Positions 47,995 through 57,942 of a DNA stretch of 64,000 bases are shown one piece after another. Position numbers and translations under genes: made by a program. Position 1 is the first letter of the stretch. The number at the start of each line of letters is the position of its first letter. Origin of the DNA: Georgenia faecalis (GTDB lineage: Bacteria > Actinomycetota > Actinomycetes > Actinomycetales > Actinomycetaceae); assembly GCF_003710105.1 (NCBI RefSeq), contig NZ_CP033325.1, positions 2,232,001 through 2,296,000 on the forward strand, written 5' to 3'. Below the pieces are notes generated by a model. That model was given only the letters and a program-made list of their open reading frames with translations. It was not told the DNA's origin and made no database searches.

Positions 47995-50354
47995 CCGACA
48001 CCCAGCACGACCGCTCGCCCGAGACCACCGGCACCGGCACCGCCGCCGACGCCGACCTGAGCGCGGTGACCACCACGGCCGCCCCGACCGCGACGGACCA
48101 GGCCGCTGGGGACGGGCTCCGGGCTGAGGCGGAGGCGGCGCTACGACGGCTCGTCGGCAACCCCGATGCGCGACTGCGTGAGGACCAGTGGACCGCGATC
48201 GAGGCGCTGGTCTCCCACCGGCGCCGGGCGCTCGTCGTGCAGCGCACCGGGTGGGGCAAGTCCGCGGTCTACTTCGTCGCCACGGCGCTCCTGCGGGCGC
48301 GCGGCGCGGGCCCGACGGTCATCGTCTCGCCCCTCCTCGCGCTCATGCGCGACCAGGTCGCCGCCGCCTCACGGGCCGGCATCCGAGCGGTGACCATCAA
48401 CTCCGCCAACGTCACCGAGTGGGAGGACGTCCACGCCGCCATCGCCACCGGCGACGTCGACGTGCTCCTCTGCTCGCCCGAGCGGCTCAACAACCCGGCC
48501 TTCCGCGACGAGGTGCTCCCCCGCCTCGCCGCGAGCGCCGGCCTCGTCGTCGTCGACGAGGCGCACTGCATCTCCGACTGGGGCCACGACTTCCGCCCCG
48601 ACTACCGGCGCATCCGCACCCTCATCGCCGACCTGCCCGACGGCATCCCCGTCCTCGCGACGACGGCGACGGCGAACGCCCGGGTCAGCGCCGACGTCGC
48701 CGAGCAGCTCGGCGTCCACGCCGCCGGGCACGACGCCACCGCGGAGGTGCTCGTCCTGCGCGGCTCGCTCGACCGCCCCTCCCTGCACCTCGGCGTCCTC
48801 CGCCTACCCGACCAGGCCACCCGGATCGCCTGGCTCGCGGACCAGCTCCCGCGCTACGAGGGTTCCGGCATCGTCTACGCGCTCACCGTCTCGGCCGCCA
48901 TGCAGGTCACCGAGCAGCTCCGCGCCGCCGGGATCGACGTCCGCGCGTACACCGGGCAGACCGACCCGGCCGAGCGCGAGGAGCTCGAGCGCGACCTCAA
49001 GGAGAACAAGGTCAAGGCCCTCATCGCGACGTCCGCCCTGGGGATGGGCTTCGACAAGCCCGACCTCGGCTTCGTCATCCACCTCGGGGCACCGTCATCG
49101 CCCATCGCCTACTACCAGCAGGTGGGCCGCGCCGGCCGTGGCGTGGAGCGCGCGGACGTCATCCTCCTGCCCGGCCGCGAGGACGCCGACATCTGGGCGT
49201 GGTTCGGCTCGATGGCCTTCCCGCCGGAGGCCTCCGTGCGGCAGTCGCTCGACGCCCTCGCCGCCGGGGGCGTCATGTCCACCGCTCAGCTCGAGACCCA
49301 GGTGGACCTCCGGCGGAACCGCCTCGAGATGATGCTCAAGGTCCTCGACGTCGACGGCGCCCTGCGGCGCGTCCGCGGCGGCTGGGAGACCACCGGGCAG
49401 GCCTGGCACTACGACCGGGCGCGGTACGACCGGGTGGAGCAGGCGCGGCGCTGTGAGCAGGACGCCATGCTCGCCTACCAGCGTCTCGGCGAGGACGACG
49501 GCGCAACCGAGGCCACGGCCGCGAGCGCCACTGAGTGCCGGATGGCCTTCCTGCGCGCGCAGCTCGACGACCCGGACCTCGAGCCGGGCTGGCGGTGCGG
49601 GCGGTGCGACCTGTGCGGCGGCCTCGAGCTGGTGGGTGCCCCCGACCCCGACGCCGTCTCCCGCGCCCGCAGCGGCCTGGACCGCCCCGGCATCGAGATC
49701 ACCCCCCGCCGCCAGTGGCCCACCGGCATGCCGAGCCTCGGGATCGACCTCAAGGGGAAGATCGCCGACGGCGAGCGCGCGGAGGTCGGCCGGGCCGTCG
49801 GCCGCCTCGACGGGCTGGGCTGGTCCGTCGCCCTGCGTGAGCTCTTCGACGTCACCCCCACGCCCGAGCGTCCCGACGGCGGCCCGCGCGACGGCGAGCT
49901 CCCCCCGTCCCTGCGCGCACCCGTCCAGCGCGTGCTCGAGGACTGGCTCGGCGGCGCGAACGCCCCCGACGCCTCCGGCGGCGGCGACGGCGGCGCCCGG
50001 GGCGGGCGGCCCGTCGACGGCGTCGTGGTCATCCGTTCCGCCAGCCGTCCGACGCTCGTCACGCACCTCGCCGACGGCGTCGCTCGGATCCTCGGCGTCC
50101 GGGTCGTCGGCGCTCTCGTGCCCGGCGCAGACGACGCGGGCCGGCACGACGTCAACTCCGCGCAGCGCCTGGCGACCGTCCACCGGCGGTTGCAGCTGGA
50201 CCTGCCCGAGGCCACCGCCGCGGGGCTCCCCGGCCGGCGCATCCTCCTCGTCGACGACTACGCCGACTCCGGATGGACGCTCACCGTGGCCACCCGGCTC
50301 CTCCGTCAGGCGGGGGCGGCAGAGGTGTACCCGTTCGTGCTCGCGCAGCGCTGA
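47991..50354 (+). CDS. RecQ-type DNA helicase fused to a phosphoribosyltransferase-like domain
   Basis: A 787-residue protein. Residues ~45-400 are a RecQ helicase core: motif I VQRTGWGKSA (about 83-92), motif II VVDEAHCISDWGHDFRPDY, and motifs IV-VI with TSALGMGFDKPD and YYQQVGRAGRG. Zn-binding cysteines of the RecQ C-terminal domain appear around WRCGRCDLCGG. No HRDC domain follows. Instead residues ~660-787 resemble a PRTase (GVVVIRSASRPTLV; ILLVDDYADSGWT at about 751-763; PRPP-loop pattern), as in ComF-like proteins. The start is coupled to the HNH gene. Likely roles are recombination or repair; the PRTase part is unexplained. Confidence 0.88.
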   Translation: MTDTQHDRSPETTGTGTAADADLSAVTTTAAPTATDQAAGDGLRAEAEAALRRLVGNPDARLREDQWTAIEALVSHRRRALVVQRTGWGKSAVYFVATALLRARGAGPTVIVSPLLALMRDQVAAASRAGIRAVTINSANVTEWEDVHAAIATGDVDVLLCSPERLNNPAFRDEVLPRLAASAGLVVVDEAHCISDWGHDFRPDYRRIRTLIADLPDGIPVLATTATANARVSADVAEQLGVHAAGHDATAEVLVLRGSLDRPSLHLGVLRLPDQATRIAWLADQLPRYEGSGIVYALTVSAAMQVTEQLRAAGIDVRAYTGQTDPAEREELERDLKENKVKALIATSALGMGFDKPDLGFVIHLGAPSSPIAYYQQVGRAGRGVERADVILLPGREDADIWAWFGSMAFPPEASVRQSLDALAAGGVMSTAQLETQVDLRRNRLEMMLKVLDVDGALRRVRGGWETTGQAWHYDRARYDRVEQARRCEQDAMLAYQRLGEDDGATEATAASATECRMAFLRAQLDDPDLEPGWRCGRCDLCGGLELVGAPDPDAVSRARSGLDRPGIEITPRRQWPTGMPSLGIDLKGKIADGERAEVGRAVGRLDGLGWSVALRELFDVTPTPERPDGGPRDGELPPSLRAPVQRVLEDWLGGANAPDASGGGDGGARGGRPVDGVVVIRSASRPTLVTHLADGVARILGVRVVGALVPGADDAGRHDVNSAQRLATVHRRLQLDLPEATAAGLPGRRILLVDDYADSGWTLTVATRLLRQAGAAEVYPFVLAQR

Positions 50355-50370
50355 GGGGCGTCGGACCGCG

Positions 50371-50408
50371 GGGGCGGGCGAAGAGCGCTTCCGCCCTGCG
50401 CCCGCCCC
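50371..50408. terminator. Hairpin between convergent recQ and hisD
   Basis: A perfect 10-bp stem GGGGCGGGCG/CGCCCGCCCC with an 18-base loop that contains AGCGCT. It lies in the 57-base gap between two converging genes and overlaps neither stop codon. It has no T-tract but could act in both directions. Confidence 0.5.
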
Positions 50409-50411
50409 GGC

Positions 50412-51740
50412 CTACTCGAAGCGGGCGTTGACCGCCTCGGCGTGCGCCGGCAGGTCCTCCGACGTGGCGAGCGTGGTGAGCGGCGCCGCGAGCTCCTTGA
50501 GCGCCGTCTCGCCATACTCGATGACCTGCACCGGCTTGAGGTACGCCATGACGCTGAGCCCCGAGGCGAACGCCGCGGTCCCGCCCGTGGGCAGGATGTG
50601 GTTCGACCCCGCGAGGTAGTCGCCCAGCGGGACCGGGGAGTACGGCCCGACGAAGATCGCGCCGGCGTTGCGGATCCGGCCCGCGACGGCGGCGGCGGCG
50701 GCGGTCTGGATCTCCAGGTGCTCGGCCGCGTAGGCGTTGCACACGGCGACGCCCTGGTCGAGGTCGTCCACGAGCACGACACCGGACTGCGGCCCGCTCA
50801 GCGCCGTCCGCACCCGGTCGGCGTGCTTGGTCCGCGGCACGCGCGCCTCGATCTCGGCGTCGACGGCGTCCGCGAGCGCCGGGGAGTCGGTGACGAGCAC
50901 GGAGGCGGCGGACGGGTCGTGCTCGGCCTGCGAGATGAGGTCCACGGCGACATCGACCGGCCGGGCGGTGTCGTCGGCGAGGATGGCGATCTCCGTGGTG
51001 CCGGCCTCCGCGTCGATCCCCACCGTGCCCATGACGGCGCGCTTGGCGGCGGCGACGTAGATGTTGCCCGGGCCGGTGACGACGTCGACCGGCTCGCACA
51101 CCTGCTCGGCGTCGGCCGTCCCCGGCTCGCCCGCGGCGCCGTAGGCGAACATGGCGACCGCCTGGGCGCCGCCCACCGCGTAGACCTCCTCCACCCCGAG
51201 GAGCGCGCACGCCGCGAGGATGACCGGGTGGGGCAGGCCACCGAACGCGGCCTGGGGCGGGCTGGAGACCGCGAGCTGCTCCACTCCCGCCACCTGCGCG
51301 GCGACGACGTTCATCACGACGCTCGACGGGTACACGGCCAAGCCGCCGGGCACGTAGAGCCCCACGCGACGTACGGGCACCCAGCGCTGGCGCACGTAAC
51401 CGCCCGGGACGATCTCCGTGGTCCGCTCGGTCGGCAGCTGCGCCTCGTGCCCGCGGCGGTTGTGCGCGATGGCGATCTCGAGCGCCGCCCGCACCTCGGG
51501 GTCGAGGTCGTCCAGGGCCGACGCCAGCGCCGCCGCCGGGACACGGAGGTGCTCGGGGCGCACGCCGTCGAACCGCTCGGCGAGGTCGCGCAGCGCGGCG
51601 CCGCCGCGCGCCCGGACGTCATCGATGACCGGTGCGATCCGCGCCCGCGCCCCCTCGACGTCGAGGGCGGCACGCGGGAGAACGGCGGCGAGGCCGAGCG
51701 TGTCGAGGACGGAGTCGCGGAGGTCGATACGGCGGAGCAT
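50412..51740 (-). CDS. hisD: Histidinol dehydrogenase
   Basis: The 442-residue zinc enzyme carries out the last two oxidations of histidine synthesis. Conserved blocks: [24 protein letters not shown], the substrate region AGEPGT...[35 protein letters not shown] and [18 protein letters not shown] at 51740 is preceded by TACGAT six bases upstream, a -10 position that predicts a leaderless transcript. In most actinobacteria hisD is directly followed by hisC; here ~6.9 kb of unrelated genes intervene. Confidence 0.95.
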   Translation of the reverse strand: MLRRIDLRDSVLDTLGLAAVLPRAALDVEGARARIAPVIDDVRARGGAALRDLAERFDGVRPEHLRVPAAALASALDDLDPEVRAALEIAIAHNRRGHEAQLPTERTTEIVPGGYVRQRWVPVRRVGLYVPGGLAVYPSSVVMNVVAAQVAGVEQLAVSSPPQAAFGGLPHPVILAACALLGVEEVYAVGGAQAVAMFAYGAAGEPGTADAEQVCEPVDVVTGPGNIYVAAAKRAVMGTVGIDAEAGTTEIAILADDTARPVDVAVDLISQAEHDPSAASVLVTDSPALADAVDAEIEARVPRTKHADRVRTALSGPQSGVVLVDDLDQGVAVCNAYAAEHLEIQTAAAAAVAGRIRNAGAIFVGPYSPVPLGDYLAGSNHILPTGGTAAFASGLSVMAYLKPVQVIEYGETALKELAAPLTTLATSEDLPAHAEAVNARFE

Positions 51741-51827
51741 GCCCCGATCGTAAGACGCCGGCGCCCGCGCAGCGGGTGCCGTCCGTCCCGGACCGCGCCC
51801 GGCCCCCGCACCTGGCAGGATCAAGGC

Positions 51828-52058
51828 ATGAGCGACGACGTCCCGACCGTGCCGACGACGGACGGCACCATCCGCCTCGGGCAGTTCCTCAAGCTCGCCG
51901 GGCTTGTCGACTCCGGGTCCGACGCCCGCGAGCTCATCGCCGAGGGCGAGGTGCGGGTTGACGGCGAGGTCGAGACCCGCCGCGGCCGCCAGCTCAGCCC
52001 GGGCGCGCTGGTCCAGGTCGACCGCCCGGCCGGGACCGTATCCGCCCGCGTCGGCTGA
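51828..52058 (+). CDS. Small S4-domain RNA-binding protein (YbcJ-like)
   Basis: A 76-residue protein consisting of one S4 domain: [20 protein letters not shown], then [22 protein letters not shown]. This is the YbcJ/YaaA-type stand-alone S4 pattern. It is divergent from hisD, with 87 bases between the start codons. RNA target unknown. Confidence 0.85.
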   Translation: MSDDVPTVPTTDGTIRLGQFLKLAGLVDSGSDARELIAEGEVRVDGEVETRRGRQLSPGALVQVDRPAGTVSARVG

Positions 52059-52248
52059 CCGACGGCGTACCGGAGGCGGCGGCAGCGGGCGGTACCCCGG
52101 CACCGGGCGGCACCCCCGCCGAGCGCGACGGGGTCGTGCACGGATGCGACAACGCCGCGGGCCCGAGTGTGTGCCTGTCGACCACGCGACCGGGACGATC
52201 CGCGCGGCTACCGTGACGGGAGCCCTTCGCCGAACCCCTGGAGCACCT

Positions 52249-52818
52249 GTGACCGCGACGACCCTCGTCCTCGCCGACGTCCTGCCCGCCTCCCGCGTCA
52301 AGGACGCCGCCCTCGTCGCCGGCGGCGCGGCCGTCACGGGCCTGCTCGGGCAGGTCGCCGTCCCGCTCCCCTTCACCCCGGTCCCGCTCTCGCTCGGCAC
52401 CTTCGCGGTGCTGCTCGTCGGCGCCGCCCTCGGGCCGGCTCGCGGCGCCCTGAGCATGGTCGTCTTCGTGCTCGCCGGGATGGCCGGCGTCCCCTGGTTC
52501 GCCGGGGCGACGGCGGGTGCGCACTTCGCGTCGTTCGGCTACGTCCTCGGCTACGTCCTCGCCGCCGCGACCGTCGGTGCCCTCGCCCGGCGCCAGGCCG
52601 ACCGCCGCGTGCTCCCCGCCGGTGCGGCCGCGGCCCTCGCCACTCTCGCCGTCTACGCGTGCGGCGTGCCGTGGCTCATGGCCTACCTCGGCATCGGCCT
52701 GCCCGAGGCGCTCGCCCTCGGCGTCGCGCCCTTCCTCGTCGGGGACGTCCTCAAGGCGCTCCTCGCCGCGTCCCTGCTGCCGGCGGCCTGGCGCCTCGTG
52801 GGCACCGACCGCCGCTGA
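52249..52818 (+). CDS. bioY: Biotin transporter S-component BioY
   Basis: A 189-residue membrane protein with about six helices. The BioY signature [24 protein letters not shown] lies near residues 39-62, then [11 protein letters not shown] and, near the C-terminus, [29 protein letters not shown]. It is the substrate-binding part of an ECF-type or solitary biotin importer. GTG at 52249 has GGAG five bases upstream. No BioM or BioN gene is adjacent. No clear BirA operator was seen in the 190-base upstream gap. Confidence 0.92.
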   Translation: MTATTLVLADVLPASRVKDAALVAGGAAVTGLLGQVAVPLPFTPVPLSLGTFAVLLVGAALGPARGALSMVVFVLAGMAGVPWFAGATAGAHFASFGYVLGYVLAAATVGALARRQADRRVLPAGAAAALATLAVYACGVPWLMAYLGIGLPEALALGVAPFLVGDVLKALLAASLLPAAWRLVGTDRR

Positions 52819-52904
52819 GCCGACGACGGCGGCGGGCCGCCCCGGCTGGGACGGCACCGACCGCCAGACCGCGCTCGCGCGCTCGCCTGCTGACCGCCAG
52901 CCCG

Positions 52905-55900
52905 CTAGTTCGCCAGGCAGCTCGGCCCGAGCAGGGCCTTGAGGTCGCCGAACAGGGACGGCGACGGCTCCACCCGGAAGGCGTCCTCGAGGCGCATCAC
53001 CGTCGCCCGGCCCGGGCTGGTCAGGCGCACCCGCACCTCCGAGCTGCCCGGGTGGTCCGTGAGGATCCCCTTGAGCCGCTCGACGATGGGGGTGGTGCAC
53101 CGGCTCGCCGCCATGGTGAGCTGGATCGGGCCGTCGGTCGCCGTCGTCACGTCCGGGAGGGTGATCTCCGAGGCGTTGATGGTGGGGATGTCGTCGCGCC
53201 GGTTGAGCCGCCCCTTGACGGTGACGACCGTGTCCTCCGCGAGCATCGTCGCCACCGTGGCGTACGTCTGCGGGAAGAACAGCACCTCGATCGAGCCCTC
53301 GAGGTCCTCCACCGTGGCGATCGCCCAGGGGTTGCCGTTCTTCGTCATCTTCCGCTGCAGGCCGGTGATGAGGCCGGCGATGGTGACCATCGTGCCGTCC
53401 GGCCGCCCCTCGTCGGTGAGCAGCGACGCCACCGAGGTGTCCGCGGCGCGCTGGAGGACGTGCTCGAGGCCGAAGAGCGGGTGGTCGGAGACGTAGAGCC
53501 CGAGCATTTGCCGCTCGTAGGTGAGCTTCTCGCCCTTGTCCCACTCGGGCAGGTCCGGCACCTCGACGGTGAACCCGGCCGACGGCGCATCGCTGCCGAG
53601 CACGGAGGCGAAGAGGTCGAACTGGCCGACCGCCTCGTTGCGCTTGACGTCGATGACCATGTCCACCGCCTCCTCGTGACGCGAGAGCAGCGCGCGCCGG
53701 GAGCGGCCCAGGGTGTCGAAGGCCCCGGCCTTGATGAGCGACTCCACGGTGCGCTTGTTGCACACCGGCGCGGGGACCTTGTCGAGGAAGTCGGTGAAGG
53801 AGGTGAAGGCGCCCTTCTCCTCCCGTGCGGCGATGATCGCCTCGACCACCGGGCCGCCGACGTTGCGGATCGCCGCGAGGCCGAAGCGGATCTGGTCGCC
53901 GACCGGCGTGAAGCTCGCGGCCGAGGTGTTGACGTCCGGCGGGAGGACCGTGATCCCCATGTGCCGCGCCTCGCCCAGGTACAGGCCCAGGCGGTCCTTG
54001 TTGTCCTGCGTCGAGGTGAGCAGGGCGGCCATGTACTCGGTGGGGTAGTTCGCCTTGAGGAAGGCCGTCCAGTACGAGATGAGCCCGTACGCCGCCGAGT
54101 GCGCCTTGTTGAACGCGTAGTCGGAGAACGGCAGGAGGATGTCCCACAGCGTCTTCACCGCGCCGGCCGAGAACCCGCGCTCGAGCATGCCCGCCTCGAA
54201 GCTGGCGAACTGCTTGTCCAGCTCCGCCTTCTTCTTCTTGCCCATGGCGCGGCGCAGGAGGTCGGCCTGTCCCAGGGAGTAGCCCGCCACCTTCTGGGCG
54301 ATGGCCATGACCTGCTCCTGGTAGACGATGAGGCCGTACGTCGTCCCGAGGATCTCGTTGAGGGGCTCGGCCAGCTCCGGGTGGATCGCCTCGATGGGCT
54401 GCTGGCCGGTCTTGCGCAGGGCGTAGTTCGTGTGCGAGTTCGCGCCCATCGGCCCGGGCCGGTACAGGGCGCCGACGGCGGAGATGTCCTCGAAGTTGTC
54501 GGGGCGCATGAGGCGCAGCAGCGTGCGCATGCCGGAGCCGTCGAGCTGGAACACGCCCAGGGTGTCGCCGCGGCCGAGGAGCTCGTAGGTGGCCGGGTCG
54601 TCGAGCGTGAGGTGCTCGAGGTCGACGGGGTCCTTGCCGTTGCGGACGATGTTCTCGAGGGCGTCGTCGAGCACCGTGAGGTTGCGCAGCCCGAGGAAGT
54701 CCATCTTCAGCAGGCCGAGCGTCTCGCAGGTGGGGTAGTCGAACTGCGTGATGACCGCGCCGTCCTGGGGCCGCTTCATCACGGGGATGACGTCCTGCAG
54801 CGGGACGGAGGACATGATGACGGCGCAGGCGTGCACGCCCCACTGGCGCTTGATGCCCTCCAGGCCCTGCGCGGTCTCCACGACGGCCCGGGCGTCCGGG
54901 TCCGCGGCGTGCAGCTGGCGGAACTCCTCCGCCTCGTTGTAGCGCTTGTCCTTGGGGTCGAAGATCCCCGACAGGGTGATGTCCTTGCCCATGACCGACG
55001 GCGGCATCGCCTTGGTGAGCTTCTCCCCCATCTGGTACGGGAAGCCGAGGACGCGCGCGGAGTCCTTGAGGGCCTGCTTGGCCTTGATGGTCCCGTAGGT
55101 GACCACCTGGGCCACCCGGTCGTCGCCGTACTTCTCGGTGACGTACCGGATGACCTCCCCGCGCCGGCGCTCGTCGAAGTCGACGTCGAAGTCGGGCATG
55201 GAGACGCGGTCGGGGTTGAGGAACCGCTCGAAGATGAGGCCGTGGGCCAGGGGGTCGAGGTCGGTGATCCGCAGCGCGTAGGCCACCATCGAGCCGGGGC
55301 CCGAGCCACGGCCCGGGCCCACCCGGATCCCGTTGGCCTTGGCCCAGTTGATGAAGTCGGCGACGACGAGGAAGTAGGCGGGGAAGCCCATCTGGTTGAT
55401 GACGCCGACCTCGTACTGCGCCTGGGCGCGGACCTGGTCCGGGACGCCGTCGGGGTAGCGGTAGGCGAGCCCCTTCTCGACCTCCTTGACGAACCAGGAG
55501 TACTCGTCCTCGCCCGCGGGGACGTCGAAGCGCGGCATGTAGTTCGCGCCCTCGGCGGTGGTGCGGAACGTGACGTCGCACTGGTCGGCGACGAGGAGGG
55601 TGTTGTCGCAGGCCTCGGGCAGCTCGCGCCACAGGTCGCGCATCTCCCGGGCGCTGCGCAGGTAGTACGTGTCGCCGTCGAACCGGAACCGGTCCGGGTC
55701 GGCGAGCGTGGTGCCCGACTGGAGGCAGAGCATCGCCTCGTGCATCTTGGCGTCGTCGGGCTTGGTGTAGTGCGAGTCGTTGGTCGCCAGGAGCGGCGCC
55801 CCGATGTCCTTGGAGAGCCGGAGCAGGTCCTTGATGACGCGGCGCTCGATGGACAGCCCGTGGTCCATGAGCTCGACGTAGAAGTTCTCGCGGCCGAAGA

Positions 55901-56453
55901 GGTCCTGGTACTCCCCCGCGGCCCGCACCGCCTCGTCGTACTGGCCCAGGCGCAGGCGGGTCTGGACCTCGCCCGAGGGGCAGCCGGTGGTGGCGATGAG
56001 GCCGTCGGCGTAGGTGGTGAGCAGCTCGCGGTCCATCCGCGGCCACTTGCCCATCTGACCCTCGAGGGAGGCGCGGGAGCCGAGCCGGAAGAGGTTGTTC
56101 ATCCCCTCGGTCGTCCGCGCGAGCAGCGTCATGTGGGTGTACGCGCCGCGGGCGGAGACGTCGTCGCTCGTCTGGGACTCGTCGCCCCAGCGCACGCGCG
56201 TCTTGTCGAAGCGGGACGTGCCCGGGGTGAGGTAGGCCTCGACGCCGATGATCGGCTTCACCCCGTGCTTGCGCGCCGTCGACCAGAAGTCGTACGCGCC
56301 GAAGAGGTAGCCGTGGTCGGTCATCGCCACGGCCTTCTGACCGACCCGGGCGACCTCGGTGAAGAGGTCGTCGAGCCGCGCCGCACCGTCGAGCATGGAG
56401 TACTCGGTGTGCACGTGGAGGTGGACGAAGTCGTCGGATCGCCCAGCAGACAT
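52905..56453 (-). CDS. dnaE: DNA polymerase III alpha subunit
   Basis: The 1182-residue replicative polymerase. The N-terminal PHP domain (FVHLHVHTEYSMLDGAARLD) keeps its metal ligands, suggesting active PHP proofreading as in mycobacterial DnaE1. The catalytic core has VGPGRGSGPGSMVAYAL and MPDFDVDFDERRR with the polymerase aspartates. C-terminally there are a helix-hairpin-helix region and an OB fold (VTIAGLITGLQRKMTKNGNPW). TAGACT at 56461-56466 lies seven bases before the ATG, so the mRNA is probably leaderless. Convergent with bioY. Confidence 0.96.
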   Translation of the reverse strand: MSAGRSDDFVHLHVHTEYSMLDGAARLDDLFTEVARVGQKAVAMTDHGYLFGAYDFWSTARKHGVKPIIGVEAYLTPGTSRFDKTRVRWGDESQTSDDVSARGAYTHMTLLARTTEGMNNLFRLGSRASLEGQMGKWPRMDRELLTTYADGLIATTGCPSGEVQTRLRLGQYDEAVRAAGEYQDLFGRENFYVELMDHGLSIERRVIKDLLRLSKDIGAPLLATNDSHYTKPDDAKMHEAMLCLQSGTTLADPDRFRFDGDTYYLRSAREMRDLWRELPEACDNTLLVADQCDVTFRTTAEGANYMPRFDVPAGEDEYSWFVKEVEKGLAYRYPDGVPDQVRAQAQYEVGVINQMGFPAYFLVVADFINWAKANGIRVGPGRGSGPGSMVAYALRITDLDPLAHGLIFERFLNPDRVSMPDFDVDFDERRRGEVIRYVTEKYGDDRVAQVVTYGTIKAKQALKDSARVLGFPYQMGEKLTKAMPPSVMGKDITLSGIFDPKDKRYNEAEEFRQLHAADPDARAVVETAQGLEGIKRQWGVHACAVIMSSVPLQDVIPVMKRPQDGAVITQFDYPTCETLGLLKMDFLGLRNLTVLDDALENIVRNGKDPVDLEHLTLDDPATYELLGRGDTLGVFQLDGSGMRTLLRLMRPDNFEDISAVGALYRPGPMGANSHTNYALRKTGQQPIEAIHPELAEPLNEILGTTYGLIVYQEQVMAIAQKVAGYSLGQADLLRRAMGKKKKAELDKQFASFEAGMLERGFSAGAVKTLWDILLPFSDYAFNKAHSAAYGLISYWTAFLKANYPTEYMAALLTSTQDNKDRLGLYLGEARHMGITVLPPDVNTSAASFTPVGDQIRFGLAAIRNVGGPVVEAIIAAREEKGAFTSFTDFLDKVPAPVCNKRTVESLIKAGAFDTLGRSRRALLSRHEEAVDMVIDVKRNEAVGQFDLFASVLGSDAPSAGFTVEVPDLPEWDKGEKLTYERQMLGLYVSDHPLFGLEHVLQRAADTSVASLLTDEGRPDGTMVTIAGLITGLQRKMTKNGNPWAIATVEDLEGSIEVLFFPQTYATVATMLAEDTVVTVKGRLNRRDDIPTINASEITLPDVTTATDGPIQLTMAASRCTTPIVERLKGILTDHPGSSEVRVRLTSPGRATVMRLEDAFRVEPSPSLFGDLKALLGPSCLAN

Positions 56454-56515
56454 GCCTGCCAGTCTAGGTCGCCGTACCGACGTCGGTGCCCGGTCGGCCC
56501 CCGGCGTGCCCCGGC

Positions 56516-57019
56516 TCAGAGGGTGATGTGCCTCGCCATGTCCTGGTGCCAGATCCCCTCGTCGAGGACCCGCTCCCCCGTGACGACGGCGTAGCCCAGC
56601 CGCTCGTAGAAGCCCATCGCGGTCTCCTGCGCGGAGAGGAGGACGGTGACGCCGAGGACGTCGGCCTGCCCCTCCTGCGGCACGGCGTGCTCGGCGACCG
56701 CGACCGCCTCGAGCGCGGCGACCAGCCGCGCGCCGACGCGGAGCCCCCGGGCCGCCGCCCGGACGGCGAGCCGGCCGAGGTGCACCTCGCCCGGGTGCGC
56801 GGGGTCGCTGAGCAGGCGGCCGGTCCCCAGGACCGTGCCGTCGGCGTCCACGGCGATGACGTGGGCCGTCGTCGCGGCGGTGTCGGCGTCGTCGACCTCC
56901 GAGGAGGCCGAGACGCCCTGCTCGTCGACGAAGACCTCGAAGCGGACCTCCCACGCGCGCTCGAGGTCGGCCTGGGTGGTGACGCGGCGGACCTCCAGGC
57001 CCGGCGTGGTCGCGCTCAT
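56516..57019 (-). CDS. GNAT-family N-acetyltransferase
   Basis: A 167-residue acetyltransferase. The N-terminus [16 protein letters not shown] matches the ElaA/YjcF-like branch. The acetyl-CoA site is [19 protein letters not shown] (Q/RxxGxG/A type), and [12 protein letters not shown] follows. Start ATG overlaps the rluD stop (ATGA). Substrate unknown. Confidence 0.85.
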   Translation of the reverse strand: MSATTPGLEVRRVTTQADLERAWEVRFEVFVDEQGVSASSEVDDADTAATTAHVIAVDADGTVLGTGRLLSDPAHPGEVHLGRLAVRAAARGLRVGARLVAALEAVAVAEHAVPQEGQADVLGVTVLLSAQETAMGFYERLGYAVVTGERVLDEGIWHQDMARHITL

Positions 57020-57942
57020 GCCCGCCCCTCCCGCATGACGTGCAGCGCGTGGGCGAGGTCGTCGGGGTAGTCGCTGCGGACCTCGACCCAACGGCCCGTG
57101 CTGGGGTGGGCGAAGGCCAGCCGCACGGCGTGCAGCCACTGGCGGGTGAGCCCGAGGCGCGCGGCCAGGGTGGGGTCCGCGCCGTAGGTGACGTCGCCGA
57201 CGCACGGGTGGCGCACCGCCGAGGTGTGGACGCGGATCTGGTGGGTGCGGCCGGTCTCGAGGTGGATCTCCAGCAGCGACGCCCCCGCCATCGCCTCGAG
57301 CGTCGCGTAGTGCGTGACGGCCGGCTTGCCGTCGGCCACGACGGCGAACTTGTAGTCGTGCCCGGGGTGGCGCCCCACGGGGGCGTCGATCGTCCCGGCG
57401 GAGGGGTCCATGTGGCCCTGGACGAGGGCGTGGTAGACCTTCTCGACCGTGCGCTCCTTGAAGGCGCGCTTGAGGACGGAGTAGGCCAGCTCGGACTTGG
57501 CGACCACCATGAGGCCGGACGTGCCGACGTCGAGCCGGTGGACGATCCCCTGGCGCTCGGCCGCGCCCGAGGTGGCGATGCGGTACCCGGCGGCGCGCAG
57601 CCCGTCGACGACGGTCGGGCCGGTCCAGCCGGGGCTCGGGTGTGCGGCGACCCCGACGGGCTTGTCGACGACGACGACGTCGTCGTCCTCGTAGGCGATC
57701 GCCATCCCGGGGACGGCCTGGGGCGGCGGGGGCGGGGCGAGGTCCGGGACCTCGACCTGGAGCCAGCCGCCGGGCAGGAGCCGGTCGGACTTGGCGAGGA
57801 CGACGCCGTCGAGGCGGACCGCGCCATCGGCGGCGAGCTCGGCGGCCCGGGTGCGTGAGACCCCGAGCAGCCGGGACAGGGCCACGTCGACCCGCTCCCC
57901 GGCGAGGCCGTCGGGGACGGGGAGGGCGCGCTCCTCAGGCAT
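57016..57942 (-). CDS. rluD: RluD-like 23S rRNA pseudouridine synthase
   Basis: A 308-residue enzyme. The N-terminal S4 domain ([31 protein letters not shown]) is followed by the RluA-family catalytic domain with [18 protein letters not shown], whose Asp is the nucleophile, and [15 protein letters not shown] at 57942 overlaps lspA by eight bases. The lspA-rluD order is a classic conserved pair. Confidence 0.93.
   Translation of the reverse strand: MPEERALPVPDGLAGERVDVALSRLLGVSRTRAAELAADGAVRLDGVVLAKSDRLLPGGWLQVEVPDLAPPPPPQAVPGMAIAYEDDDVVVVDKPVGVAAHPSPGWTGPTVVDGLRAAGYRIATSGAAERQGIVHRLDVGTSGLMVVAKSELAYSVLKRAFKERTVEKVYHALVQGHMDPSAGTIDAPVGRHPGHDYKFAVVADGKPAVTHYATLEAMAGASLLEIHLETGRTHQIRVHTSAVRHPCVGDVTYGADPTLAARLGLTRQWLHAVRLAFAHPSTGRWVEVRSDYPDDLAHALHVMREGRA

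Noticed and set aside
52167-56594. A 1475-codon plus-strand frame opposite dnaE
   Set aside because: It is the antisense shadow of dnaE in high-GC DNA; the product is an Arg/Gly/Val/Asp-rich string without family features.
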